From the IMG/VR virus record IMGVR_UViG_3300020400_000040, positions 1 through 24,487 of that record: DNA of 24,487 nucleotides, one strand, 5' to 3'. The notes below the pieces were generated by a model that saw nothing but the letters and a program-made list of their open reading frames with translations, was not told the DNA's origin and searched no databases. Shown piece by piece: positions 1-7,025 of the stretch. A program made the translations under genes and the position numbers. Each line of letters opens with the position of its first letter. The stretch's first letter is position 1. This DNA comes from a virus.

Positions 1-112
1 GAACAAACAAAGTTGGTTTATACTTCAACTTTGAGTTTACTCTTTGACCGTTGACCACCTCTCGTATAAGAAGATTATTTCCGTAACGAACTACATTTGT
101 GTAAAAACTCAT
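1..112 (-). CDS. gp43: DNA polymerase gp43, N-terminal fragment cut by window edge
   Basis: Only the first 37 codons are inside the window; the frame is open to the left edge. The visible peptide starts MSFYTNV and continues with GNNLLIREVVNG and YKPTLFV, which matches the start of T4-type family B replicative DNA polymerases (a short beta hairpin followed by a 'P-T-L/M-F/Y' strand). The position supports this, because in T4-like phages gene 43 follows 45-44-62-regA, and here it follows that block after two extra genes. No Shine-Dalgarno sequence precedes the ATG at 112. Instead a TATAAT box ends 6 nt upstream, so the mRNA may be leaderless. The identification rests on a short stretch plus synteny. 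Confidence 0.82.
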   Translation of the reverse strand, partial: MSFYTNVVRYGNNLLIREVVNGQRVNSKLKYKPTLFV

Positions 113-118
113 AATATA

Positions 119-147
119 ATTATAATTTAAAAATGGGGGTTTGTCAA
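119..147 (-). promoter_or_regulatory. sigma70-type promoter for gp43, -35 inside terminator loop
   Basis: On the minus strand TTGACA (147-142), a 17-nt spacer and TATAAT (124-119) match the bacterial sigma70 consensus at all 12 positions. The -35 box lies in the loop and 3' arm of the hairpin at 133-154. The -10 box ends 6 nt before the gp43 ATG, so the expected start of transcription is at or next to the A of the ATG. Confidence 0.75.
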
Positions 148-154
148 CCCCCAT
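133..154 (-). terminator. rho-independent terminator after the DGQHR-type gene
   Basis: A perfect 9-bp stem (ATGGGGGTT paired with its complement) closes a 4-nt loop. On the minus strand it is followed by a run of T residues (TTTTTAAATT). It starts 5 nt after the stop codon of the upstream gene (stop at 160-162). The loop overlaps the -35 box of the gp43 promoter. A different role, as a translational operator of gp43, cannot be excluded. Confidence 0.82.
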
Positions 155-159
155 AGTCC

Positions 160-1149
160 CTATGCGGCATATTTTTTAGCAATTCCATCTGGGTCTACTA
201 AAAATTTTCTATAAACACTTCCATTAACCCTTTGCTTAAAATTTTCATGATTGCATTTTGTACCATCTAAAGAAAATTCACAATCACCTTTTGGTTTTTT
301 AATTATCTTATCAGCGGCATTACACAGCATAAAAAATCTAATATTTGATTTTTCAGTATTAGTTGTATCTGCACTTATGACACCACTTTTACTAAACTCA
401 TTAAAAGTTTTCATAAGATGATTTGTTTTACCTTCTGTATCATCTGTCATCATCTTTAAAAGATTAGATGCGTGTTCCTGTAAATCCTCATGTATCATTA
501 AAGCAGTGAAACCTAAAATTTCTTTACCCCATGATGAGAATCTATCCGTACTTCTAACATCTTTTGATAACTCTCTAGCTTTACGGACAGTTTTTTTCCA
601 AATCTTCCATAAACTAATTGCATTTTCCATTCCTAATTTGACTTCACCACCTCTTCTACCAAGTATTTGTCTAAGAGTTGTTTCGTCCTCTTTAACTGCT
701 GAATTATCTTCTATAAATATTTGGTCTATTGGATATCTTGCTTTAGGTGGTGATGTTAATGTAAATGCATCATTATCTGCTCCAAGAACTAATACCACAT
801 CAACAGTTAAACCAAGTTCCACTATTGTTTTAAGTCTGTGTTGAAATTCCATGAGGTTACCAGCAGTAGTGAATACACAAGCACCACCATCTTTTTTCCA
901 ACCTACATTTTGAATATTTGTATCTAACTTTTTCAACTGTGTTGAATAAAATCTTCTATTTTTTTTATTTAAAAAATGTAAAATAATTTGTGCTTTCTTT
1001 GGTGTCATTTTATACACCATAGCAATATATTTTTTTGAGAGAGGGTCAAATCCTAATATTCTTATTGCCTCATCAATCGTCATTCTTTCTAATTCTTCTG
1101 GAGAGTATAGCTCTCCTATTTTTTCTTCGTATTTTTTTAAAACCATCAT
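160..1149 (-). CDS. DGQHR/ParB-like domain protein (divergent QHR motif)
   Basis: The 329-residue product has the layout of a widespread phage and bacterial family: an N-R segment (NRRF, about 64-67), an 'x-G-W' step (NVGW, 81-84), an 'F-x-x-x-G-x-L' strand (93-99), a D-G-Q-H-R-L motif, then 'G-V-V-x-G' and an R/D pair. Here the motif reads E-F-Q-H-R-L (101-106), so the usual D-G is replaced but Q-H-R is kept. Related domains occur in DndB-type and ParB-like proteins; the biochemical role is unknown. It has its own consensus promoter and terminator, so it is a single-gene transcript. Two consecutive ATGs follow AAGGAG: 1149 is 3 nt from the SD core and 1146 is 6 nt, so 1146 may be the true start. 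The C-terminal 200 residues are not recognised. Confidence 0.72.
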   Translation of the reverse strand: MMVLKKYEEKIGELYSPEELERMTIDEAIRILGFDPLSKKYIAMVYKMTPKKAQIILHFLNKKNRRFYSTQLKKLDTNIQNVGWKKDGGACVFTTAGNLMEFQHRLKTIVELGLTVDVVLVLGADNDAFTLTSPPKARYPIDQIFIEDNSAVKEDETTLRQILGRRGGEVKLGMENAISLWKIWKKTVRKARELSKDVRSTDRFSSWGKEILGFTALMIHEDLQEHASNLLKMMTDDTEGKTNHLMKTFNEFSKSGVISADTTNTEKSNIRFFMLCNAADKIIKKPKGDCEFSLDGTKCNHENFKQRVNGSVYRKFLVDPDGIAKKYAA

Positions 1150-1187
1150 AAGCTCCTTAATAATTGTTATTTGGTTATATTTGAATC

Positions 1188-1216
1188 ATTATATACTAAT
1201 AAACTAAGTTTGTCAA
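1188..1216 (-). promoter_or_regulatory. consensus sigma70-type promoter of the DGQHR-type gene
   Basis: TTGACA (1216-1211), a 17-nt spacer and TATAAT (1193-1188) match the consensus at all 12 positions. The expected transcript start is near 1181, giving a leader of about 32 nt with a good AAGGAG site. Confidence 0.82.
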
Positions 1217-1232
1217 ATAATAATTAAACTTA
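1205..1232 (-). other. AT-rich stem-loop overlapping the -35 box
   Basis: TAAGTTT (minus strand) pairs with AAACTTA to give a 7-bp stem around a 14-nt loop that contains most of TTGACA. It lies 9 nt after the stop of the 81-aa gene. It is too AT-rich and lacks a clear T-run, so I call it only a possible weak terminator or operator. Confidence 0.35.
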
Positions 1233-1240
1233 ATTTATTA

Positions 1241-1486
1241 TCATAATTTAAGTGCCATCTGAACATCTTCATTTAGCAACTCTTGTGAACTATCAAAATG
1301 GTTTTGAACAGCCTCAAGTTTATCTTCTGCCTCTGCAATCTTTCCAAAGTGTACATCTAGCTCCTCTAGAAATTTTGAGTGTTCAGGTATAGAGATTGGA
1401 TTATTTAACATTATCTTAATGTTTACTTTTGCTTCTTCAATTTCTGCTTCATATTTCTTTTTTAGTGCGTCAAGTATTGTACTCAT
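1241..1486 (-). CDS. small conserved hypothetical, coiled-coil
   Basis: This 81-residue acidic protein is mostly predicted helix with heptad-like Leu/Ile/Ala spacing (for example ILDALKKKYEAEIEEAK at 4-20). It has a proline-containing break (PISIPEH, about 30-36) between two helical halves. It contains no cysteines or catalytic motif. Its ATG overlaps the regA stop as ATGA (1483-1486), so translation is probably coupled to regA. It is the last gene before the next promoter. No function is assigned; its place in the replication operon suggests a small replication or regulatory partner, which is inference. Confidence 0.7.
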   Translation of the reverse strand: MSTILDALKKKYEAEIEEAKVNIKIMLNNPISIPEHSKFLEELDVHFGKIAEAEDKLEAVQNHFDSSQELLNEDVQMALKL

Positions 1487-1863
1487 TTCTCTTCCTCTTT
1501 CTTTTTACCAATATTATATTTTGTTTCTAAAGTCCACTCATCTTTTTCTTTAAAAGATAATATCTTAATCTGACTTAATGGTGCAACAGGTTCTATCTTA
1601 CCCTCAACACCTACTAGATTCCAATCATTTAATAATTTTGCAATAGTATTTCTTCTTGCAATATCATTCTCTGATAGGTTTGTTTCTTTACCGTCTAGTG
1701 CAAAGAGTTCTTTAAAATGCACAATATAGTATTTACCTTGCTTGTGTAATATATGACAAGACTGATATAGTTTTCTTTCTTTTCTTGAAGCAACACCGAT
1801 ACGAGATAGAGTCTCTCTTACCTTTAGAAAGTCATCTGGCTCTTTCAGAGTGACTTGTAACAT
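1483..1863 (-). CDS. regA: RegA translational repressor
   Basis: RegA binds the start regions of early phage mRNAs and blocks their translation. The 126-residue product matches the family along its length: a start like T4 RegA (M-x-x-x-T-L-K-x-P-x-D-F-L-K-V), then LYQSCHILHKQGKYYIVHFKE near residues 32-52, and a C-terminal 'F-K-x-K-x-E-W' segment. T4 RegA is 122 residues. The frame is open further upstream (GTG at 1899, ATG at 1890), but I chose ATG 1863. Homology begins exactly there, AGGAG lies 3 nt before it (1867-1871), and it leaves a 16-nt gap after gene 62 instead of an overlap. If 1890 is used, the protein gains nine residues without family support. Confidence 0.92.
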   Translation of the reverse strand: MLQVTLKEPDDFLKVRETLSRIGVASRKERKLYQSCHILHKQGKYYIVHFKELFALDGKETNLSENDIARRNTIAKLLNDWNLVGVEGKIEPVAPLSQIKILSFKEKDEWTLETKYNIGKKKEEEK

Positions 1864-1866
1864 TTG

Positions 1867-1871
1867 CTCCT
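1867..1871 (-). promoter_or_regulatory. Shine-Dalgarno site that selects the regA start
   Basis: AGGAG lies 3 nt before ATG 1863. The alternative starts at 1890 and 1899 have only weak purine matches. Confidence 0.55.
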
Positions 1872-1879
1872 GTGACCAA

Positions 1880-2275
1880 TTATTTTCCATGTCTTCCACC
1901 CTTATTTAATTTATTCTTAATGAACTCAATTTGTTCATCATTTAGTATGGTGAGAGCAGACTTAGCCTTTTCATTACTATAACCATAATACTCTTTTACA
2001 TACTCTATATTACTCACTTTCTTAGACTTTAGCCAAGGAGTAAATCTATTTCTTTTCCTAAAACTATTTATCAAAAAGTCGAACTGTAACTTTTTATCTA
2101 AATGGTTCATCACATTCATTTCATTTACTAATAAACATTCTTCTTTACCAGTGGGTGCAAGACATTTATTTATAATATAGGCTGGGTATTTCTTTTCCCA
2201 AACTTCATCTTCACCGTCCATCAGTTTTTCTTTAGACTGATTGATTGCTTTTAGATATTCCTTCAACTCGTACAT
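1880..2275 (-). CDS. gp62: clamp loader small subunit gp62
   Basis: The product is 131 residues. It carries the segments usual in marine T4-like gp62: YPAYIINKCL (30-39), the short EMN motif (about 52-54), QFDFLINSFRKRNRFTPWLK (64-83) and a 'YYGYS-x-x-K-A' segment near 95. In T4, one gp62 joins four gp44 subunits to load the gp45 clamp. It is shorter than T4 gp62 (187 residues), as is common in cyanophages. Its start at 2275 lies inside the preceding dioxygenase gene (44-nt overlap) with AAAGGATTTAGATA before the ATG. The dioxygenase gene separates it from gene 44, to which it is usually adjacent. Confidence 0.9.
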   Translation of the reverse strand: MYELKEYLKAINQSKEKLMDGEDEVWEKKYPAYIINKCLAPTGKEECLLVNEMNVMNHLDKKLQFDFLINSFRKRNRFTPWLKSKKVSNIEYVKEYYGYSNEKAKSALTILNDEQIEFIKNKLNKGGRHGK

Positions 2276-2777
2276 TATCTAAATCCTTTGTTTTGAATAC
2301 CACGCAAGTTCTTAACTTATAACATTGTCTTGATACAGTTTGTGCTTGGTGTAAGTAACTTGCGTTAAATACTATTGACCTATTTCCTTTGTAGTCAATA
2401 AGTTCGTTTCCAATAATTGTTCCACCACCAAAATCTCTTTTCCAATCCATTCTTGGATAATAGATAATTGTGTAATCACCGTCATCTATGTGTGGGTGTG
2501 GTTCTATTCCATGTGTATGTGCATTGAGATACATTCTTTCCATTTGTAGTTTTACTTTATCAGATAGTTTGTGTTTGATTGATTCCCAAATCATAAGTAG
2601 ATAATCATAACCATTCTTTTCACATTCCTCTGGTGTATGACCACAGAATATGTGCCAGTGTTTATTTACACCGTTACCTGTAGAATTGTAATCATACTTC
2701 CAAGATAGATTACGAATAGACATATCAACTAATTCTGCATTGTGTCTTTCTAATGTATCGTCAATAACTTCTATCAT
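2232..2777 (-). CDS. 2OG-Fe(II) oxygenase between clamp-loader genes
   Basis: The 181-residue product has the facial triad and co-substrate arginine expected for an iron/2-oxoglutarate dioxygenase: H96-I-D98, distal H143 (YLHQAQ) and R156 (KLRTCVVF) on a following strand. The fold resembles prolyl-4-hydroxylase-like proteins found in many marine phages. Substrate unknown: protein side chain, nucleobase or small molecule are all possible. Its ATG overlaps the gene 44 stop as ATGA (2774-2777), and its last 44 nt overlap gene 62, so it is tightly embedded between two subunits of one complex and probably made with them. Confidence 0.85.
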   Translation of the reverse strand: MIEVIDDTLERHNAELVDMSIRNLSWKYDYNSTGNGVNKHWHIFCGHTPEECEKNGYDYLLMIWESIKHKLSDKVKLQMERMYLNAHTHGIEPHPHIDDGDYTIIYYPRMDWKRDFGGGTIIGNELIDYKGNRSIVFNASYLHQAQTVSRQCYKLRTCVVFKTKDLDNVRVEGISKSNQSV

Positions 2778-3712
2778 TTAAATTTTACCTCTGACATTAA
2801 TACTACCATACACGCAAGTAGATTTATTTCTTGGTCAGCCACAAACGCAGCTTTGTATTGATACTCCCCAATAGTGTGAACGGCATACTTAATACTTGTA
2901 TCGTCAGATAGATGCATAAGTAGAGTATCATAAATAGTACGGAAAATACGATTATGGTCATTGTCCAAATTATTAACAATCCATTTTCTGGTAGATTGTA
3001 AATCTTTTCTTCTAAGTGCTTCAATAAGTTCATTTACATTTACCTCTGATAAGTTTACTAATATTCCAGCATCAATCTTACCAGATGTAGAATATCTTTG
3101 CAATTCGTTGAGAGTTCTTCTCCAGTCTGGAAAGTATTTATTGATTAACTCAACTACAACTTTCTCTTCAAACTTAATATTCTCTTGTGTAAGAATATCT
3201 TTAACTCTTTTAAAGAAGTCCATTGCAAGTTTAGGTTTTTCTTGATTAGGTATCTTAAAATTAACCACACTACATCTAGAGTGCAAGGGTGGTATTAATC
3301 TGTTTTCATAATTACATGTGAGAATAAAACCACAGTTCTTATGAAACTCTTCCATGAAACCACGAAGTGCAGGCTGTGTAGATTGTGGATTAAGATAATC
3401 TGCTTCATCAAGTATCAAATACTTTCGACCACCCTCAAGAGAACTTGTAGATGCAAAGTTTTTAATCTTTGTTCGAAGAACATCTATACCAGACTCTTCA
3501 GAACCATTTATCATCATTGATGTTGCACCTATCTCATCTATCATAGCTTTTGCAATAGTTGTTTTACCAACACCAGCACCACCAGATAAAATAAGATTAG
3601 GTATCTGATTATCTTTTACAAACTCTTGAAAAGTTTGTTTTAAATTAGTCGGAAGAATACAATCGTCAACTTTCGTTGGACGGTGTTTCTCCACCCAGAG
3701 AAATTTTTCCAT
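2774..3712 (-). CDS. gp44: clamp loader large subunit gp44 (AAA+ ATPase)
   Basis: The 312-residue product has the size and motifs of T4 gp44 (319 residues): an N-terminal 'W-V-E-K-H-R-P' segment (6-12), Walker A SGGAGVGKTT (43-52), Walker B LILDEAD (99-105) and the S-R-C sensor/arginine-finger motif near residue 148. It uses ATP to open and place the gp45 clamp on primed DNA. The SD AGGAG overlaps the gene 45 stop region and sits 6 nt before the ATG. The order 45-44-(dioxygenase)-62-regA is the T4 order with one insertion. Confidence 0.97.
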   Translation of the reverse strand: MEKFLWVEKHRPTKVDDCILPTNLKQTFQEFVKDNQIPNLILSGGAGVGKTTIAKAMIDEIGATSMMINGSEESGIDVLRTKIKNFASTSSLEGGRKYLILDEADYLNPQSTQPALRGFMEEFHKNCGFILTCNYENRLIPPLHSRCSVVNFKIPNQEKPKLAMDFFKRVKDILTQENIKFEEKVVVELINKYFPDWRRTLNELQRYSTSGKIDAGILVNLSEVNVNELIEALRRKDLQSTRKWIVNNLDNDHNRIFRTIYDTLLMHLSDDTSIKYAVHTIGEYQYKAAFVADQEINLLACMVVLMSEVKFK

Positions 3713-3721
3713 GTTGCACTC

Positions 3722-4387
3722 CTAAGCAGAATAAGTTGATTCTGGTTCTAGTGCAATCCAGTATTGTGTTTTTCCGTTTTTAAAATGACTAATATTTTTA
3801 GAAGATACTTCTACTTCATACTTGCCTGGCAATAATTTTAAGTTTTCTGTCTTGAAGAAAAATTTAAATGTACCGTCATTCTTAACATCAATGTCAATCT
3901 GACAAGAGTTTGCAGTATCATTCTTTTTATCTTTGACAGTAAGTTTTACATCACCACCATCTTTTTCAAGAACTAAATCTGGTGCAGATAAAACTCCTGC
4001 AGCTTTAGATATTTCAGATATGTCTGCATCAGTTAATGTAAAAGTAACTTCATTACTTGGCATTGATATTTCTTTTGTGGGTGTCGTTACAACACTAGGG
4101 TCACTGTAAAAATACTTTACAGTCTTTCTACCATTCTCTTCTGTGATTTTTAGAAAACTATCTTCAAATGTTAGAATAGGATTCTTGAATAATGATAGAG
4201 ATGCAAGGAACTCATTCAAGTCATAGATTGCAACTTGTTTAGGAAATGTTTCCTCGACCTCAGCCTTTGCAACGATATTCTTCATTGCAGACATTGTTGA
4301 TATTGTATTACCTTCTTTAATCACTAAGTTCTGATTAATAGAGGCAAAGTTTTTTAATACTTGTATTGTATTAGTGCTTAGTTTCAT
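3722..4387 (-). CDS. gp45: sliding clamp gp45
   Basis: The product is the trimeric processivity clamp for the replicative polymerase; in T4 it is also the mobile activator of late transcription with gp33 and gp55. The 221-residue protein aligns with T4 gp45 from MKLSTNT onward, with LKNFASIN, VAIYDLNEFL and a C-terminal 'W-I-A-L-E-P-E-S-T' segment (compare T4 ALEADST). I set the start at ATG 4387 because homology begins there and GGAG (4394-4397) sits 6 nt upstream. An in-frame ATG at 4399 would add four residues. The first 17 nt overlap the end of the DUF3310 gene. Because gp55 is also encoded in this window, the clamp-late sigma link is probably kept. Confidence 0.95.
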   Translation of the reverse strand: MKLSTNTIQVLKNFASINQNLVIKEGNTISTMSAMKNIVAKAEVEETFPKQVAIYDLNEFLASLSLFKNPILTFEDSFLKITEENGRKTVKYFYSDPSVVTTPTKEISMPSNEVTFTLTDADISEISKAAGVLSAPDLVLEKDGGDVKLTVKDKKNDTANSCQIDIDVKNDGTFKFFFKTENLKLLPGKYEVEVSSKNISHFKNGKTQYWIALEPESTYSA

Positions 4388-4646
4388 CACTTTCTCCATT
4401 ATTTAAATGTAATGCGATTATACCATAATGTATAACCTTTAATAAATCTGCTCTATTTTTTCCATTCTTCTTTCCGTATCGTTGAGCATACTTCAAAATA
4501 TTTCCGATACAAAATCCTTCACCATGACCAGAGTCTATAATCATCTCTGTTGCTTGGTACTTACCTTTACTATAGTGTAAATCGTAAGTCTTGTCAATGT
4601 ATTCTTTTATCTCTTGTATAGATTTGTCTTCATCAAATTTGTACAT
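4371..4646 (-). CDS. DUF3310-like small protein
   Basis: This 91-residue protein carries the DUF3310 (SaV-like) pattern: Y-Q-A-T-E-M-I near 32-38, 'G-F-C-I-G-N-I-L-K-Y-A-Q-R-Y-G-x-K' (44-60), then a D-L-L-K-V-I-x-Y-G helix. The pattern recalls a nucleotide-binding or pyrophosphohydrolase-like helical domain, but the activity is unproven; it is often labelled nucleotide kinase on weak grounds. It lies 4 nt after the 270-aa dioxygenase gene and overlaps gene 45 by 17 nt. Confidence 0.8.
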   Translation of the reverse strand: MYKFDEDKSIQEIKEYIDKTYDLHYSKGKYQATEMIIDSGHGEGFCIGNILKYAQRYGKKNGKNRADLLKVIHYGIIALHLNNGESDETKH

Positions 4647-4650
4647 AATA

Positions 4651-5463
4651 TTATCTCTCTGCGAATTGTTTTGTCACCTCTGGTGAATCATGTATGTTGA
4701 AGTTTGCAGAAAGAGTTCGTCTTTCACCCTCTCCTCTAAAAGGCCACACCATGTGTGATAGCCAATTAGGAAACATCAACAGTTTACCCTCAACAGGTCT
4801 TACAACATGTTGAGTTTGTTCTCTTAGTTGATAGATATCTTTCATTGTATTTGCACCCCACTGAAACTGTGTCCAGCCATCAATTTCACCAGATGCATGA
4901 TTTAAGTTTGGTACTTCTATCTTTGGTTTATTCTTAATCGAGTCTGGAACTTTCAAATATAGAATACAAGATAAACCAGATTGTGTTTGTACGCCGTGGT
5001 CATGTAGTGGATTGTAATCACCTTCATAACTATGAACAGTCCAACACTCAAAACATTCTACTGACGACATACGATTATAAGGTTTTTGTATAAATGATTT
5101 ACCTATATTTTCAAGAACCTTTTTAAATTGCACACCAGTTTCATGTTCTTTCAAAGGGAAATTAAGTTGTGCAGATTTATCACTACTTAATTGTCCAACA
5201 AGTTTATTAGAGTAATCTTTATCATTAGGTATCACTACATCATCAATGTATTGATTAATCTCCTCTATAAAAACTTTTGGAAACTGTACCTCTAACCATT
5301 TTAGAGCAGGCATAGTTTTTAACTTTATACTTGCTTCAAAATCTTTACTTGTTAAATCAGTTCTGGCTTTTCTTACAGTTTGTCTACCCATTGCGTAAGG
5401 TTGACTTTTTGTAGATGTTTGTTTTCTTTCATCTAGTTGTTTTGATAAATCACTTAGTCCCAT
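4651..5463 (-). CDS. 2OG-Fe(II) oxygenase, PF13759-like (copy A)
   Basis: The 270-residue product has an N-terminal basic, flexible segment (about 1-45) and a dioxygenase domain from about 48. Key features are HDH at 154-156 in the context YNPLHDHG, distal H237 in FPNWLSH, and the GERR segment (246-249) that would supply the 2OG-binding arginine. Its domain is clearly paralogous to the C-terminal half of the preceding gene: YNPxHDHG, GLSCIxYLKVP and GEGERRT are shared. The ATG overlaps the upstream stop as TAATG (5461-5465), so the two are translationally coupled. Members of this family are abundant in marine myoviruses; the substrate is unknown. Confidence 0.85.
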   Translation of the reverse strand: MGLSDLSKQLDERKQTSTKSQPYAMGRQTVRKARTDLTSKDFEASIKLKTMPALKWLEVQFPKVFIEEINQYIDDVVIPNDKDYSNKLVGQLSSDKSAQLNFPLKEHETGVQFKKVLENIGKSFIQKPYNRMSSVECFECWTVHSYEGDYNPLHDHGVQTQSGLSCILYLKVPDSIKNKPKIEVPNLNHASGEIDGWTQFQWGANTMKDIYQLREQTQHVVRPVEGKLLMFPNWLSHMVWPFRGEGERRTLSANFNIHDSPEVTKQFAER

Positions 5464-6989
5464 TAGTGGTCACCTGTCAATCTTTCATTTGGTGTCACAT
5501 TCATATTACAAGAGAAAGTTCTTCTTTCACCTTCTCCAAAGAATGGCATTACACCATGTCTTAACCAAGCTGGAAACATTAACATTGTTCCAACTTCTGG
5601 TTTCACATATTCTTCTGTGATGGGTCTTAGTATGTTGATATCTCTCATACCATTTACACCCCAAGTCAAATAAGTAAATCCGTCTATTGCACCAGAAGAT
5701 TTGTTTAGTCCTTCAAAGTGTTCTGCTGGATTACCTAACTTTTCAATCTGTGGTGGAACTTTTAAGTAGAATATGCAAGATAGCCCCATAGGTGTTTTAG
5801 TGCCATGGTCATGCACTGGATTGTAGTCACCCTCATAACTATGAATTGTCCACATAGATTGCATTTCAATTTCTGAACCCATACCGACAACTCTGTCAAT
5901 ATATTCACTACCTAATCTTTTAATAACACCAGCAAATTGTTCACCTACACCACCGTCATCATGTGGGAAGTGTAATTGTGCAGACCTTTTGTCGTGACTG
6001 ATTTGTCCAACTAATCCCTTTGAGAAATCTTTATTAGCTGGTATAATAACATTGTCAATGTGTTCATTTATTTCTTTTACAACATCATCTGGTATTTGTA
6101 TTCTCATTATATTTACTGCAAGTTTAGGACGCATTGCAACTTGAAGACCGCCTGGATTTGTATTTTCAGTTGGTTGTTCTGGTTGTGGTGCTGGTGCTGG
6201 TTCTTGCGATTTAGTTTCCTCTAATTCTTTTTTTGCATGAGGATTAATATAGTCTGGGTGAAAAGAGTTTGTGACAGGTAATTCTTTTAGTTTACCCTCT
6301 TTATCAAGTCTATCATATTCTTGTTGGTCAAACTGTGTTCTTATCTTACGAGCTCTCTTTTCGAGAAACTTTATCTTTAGTTCCTCTGGAGTTGCTTCTG
6401 GGTGAGCTCTTTTTGCAAGCATCATATTCCTACTTCTTGCTTTACTCTCTTTGACAAAGTTATCAAAGTCATTCATAATTCTTTCGTTTGTTTCTTTTGT
6501 ATCATGTGGATTGTAATATTTTTGATTTGGGTCATTCAAATCTATTTCAGTAGATTCCTCTGCATCAAAATCCAGTTCTGCGTCTGGACTTATCTTTACT
6601 GTTTCGTTTTTAGGTTCTGGTTGAGAACTTCTCTCTGCAGCTCTATTTTGTGCATTGATAAATTGTTTTCTGGGCATCAGGTTATATGCATCTTCACTCA
6701 CTTCATTCTCCTTCATTAAATCAATTTTCTCTTGTTTTAATTTGTTACCGTCTATCAATATCTTATTTAGGTCTTGAATGGTAAAAATTTTCTCTTCTTT
6801 TTTTCTTATCTTTGTTCCCTCATTGGTTAACTTATCGACACCAATACCTTCTGGGACATAATCAAACATATCAAACCAACGACCATCTTTATTTCGTAGT
6901 CTAGTGTGAACAACATGTTCCTCAATCTTATCGTTTTCAGAAACAAATTCTTCTGGTTTTAATTTTATTCTTTTTCTTTTTTCAGTCAT
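5463..6989 (-). CDS. 508-aa fusion: unknown N-terminal region plus 2OG-Fe(II) oxygenase (copy B)
   Basis: Residues from about 285 to 508 are a PF13759-like dioxygenase (HDHG 393-396, FPAWLRH with H478, then GERRT), paralogous to the next gene. The first 270 residues are charged, contain no fold I recognise, and include a motif-rich start (RKRIKLKPEEF, GRWFDMFDYVP), helical Lys/Arg/Glu-rich stretches, and a Pro/Glu/Gln linker (EPAPAPQPEQP) just before the dioxygenase. I chose ATG 6989. The frame stays open to a TTG at 7025, but those 12 codons lie inside the terminator/promoter hairpin. ATG 6989 has no SD but lies 6 nt after a -10-like box, suggesting a leaderless transcript. Confidence 0.85.
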   Translation of the reverse strand: MTEKRKRIKLKPEEFVSENDKIEEHVVHTRLRNKDGRWFDMFDYVPEGIGVDKLTNEGTKIRKKEEKIFTIQDLNKILIDGNKLKQEKIDLMKENEVSEDAYNLMPRKQFINAQNRAAERSSQPEPKNETVKISPDAELDFDAEESTEIDLNDPNQKYYNPHDTKETNERIMNDFDNFVKESKARSRNMMLAKRAHPEATPEELKIKFLEKRARKIRTQFDQQEYDRLDKEGKLKELPVTNSFHPDYINPHAKKELEETKSQEPAPAPQPEQPTENTNPGGLQVAMRPKLAVNIMRIQIPDDVVKEINEHIDNVIIPANKDFSKGLVGQISHDKRSAQLHFPHDDGGVGEQFAGVIKRLGSEYIDRVVGMGSEIEMQSMWTIHSYEGDYNPVHDHGTKTPMGLSCIFYLKVPPQIEKLGNPAEHFEGLNKSSGAIDGFTYLTWGVNGMRDINILRPITEEYVKPEVGTMLMFPAWLRHGVMPFFGEGERRTFSCNMNVTPNERLTGDH

Positions 6990-6995
6990 GTAAGT

Positions 6996-7025
6996 ACCAT
7001 AACATAAAAGAGAGGTGTCTGTCAA
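6996..7025 (-). promoter_or_regulatory. probable promoter of the tandem dioxygenase/replication operon, overlapping a terminator
   Basis: TTGACA (7025-7020), an 18-nt spacer and TATGGT (7001-6996) with an upstream TG (extended -10, TGTTATGGT). The -35 box sits in the loop of the hairpin at 7005-7046. The -10 box ends 6 nt before ATG 6989. The -10 match is only 4 of 6, so this is weaker than the gp43 case. Confidence 0.5.

Noticed and set aside
506-844. Plus-strand open frames inside minus-strand genes (such as 506-844, 6402-6719, 11652-12008, 14136-14468)
   Set aside because: They are antisense to well-supported genes, their translations look like low-complexity Ser/Leu/Phe shadows, and no promoter or SD supports them.
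2167-2174. TATAAATA late-promoter match on the minus strand inside gene 62
   Set aside because: It lies in mid-gene, about 300 nt from the next start, in AT-rich coding sequence; a chance match is likely.
6990-7025. TTG start at 7025 extending the 508-aa dioxygenase to 520 residues
   Set aside because: The added codons lie in the terminator/promoter hairpin and encode no conserved sequence; ATG 6989 is preferred.
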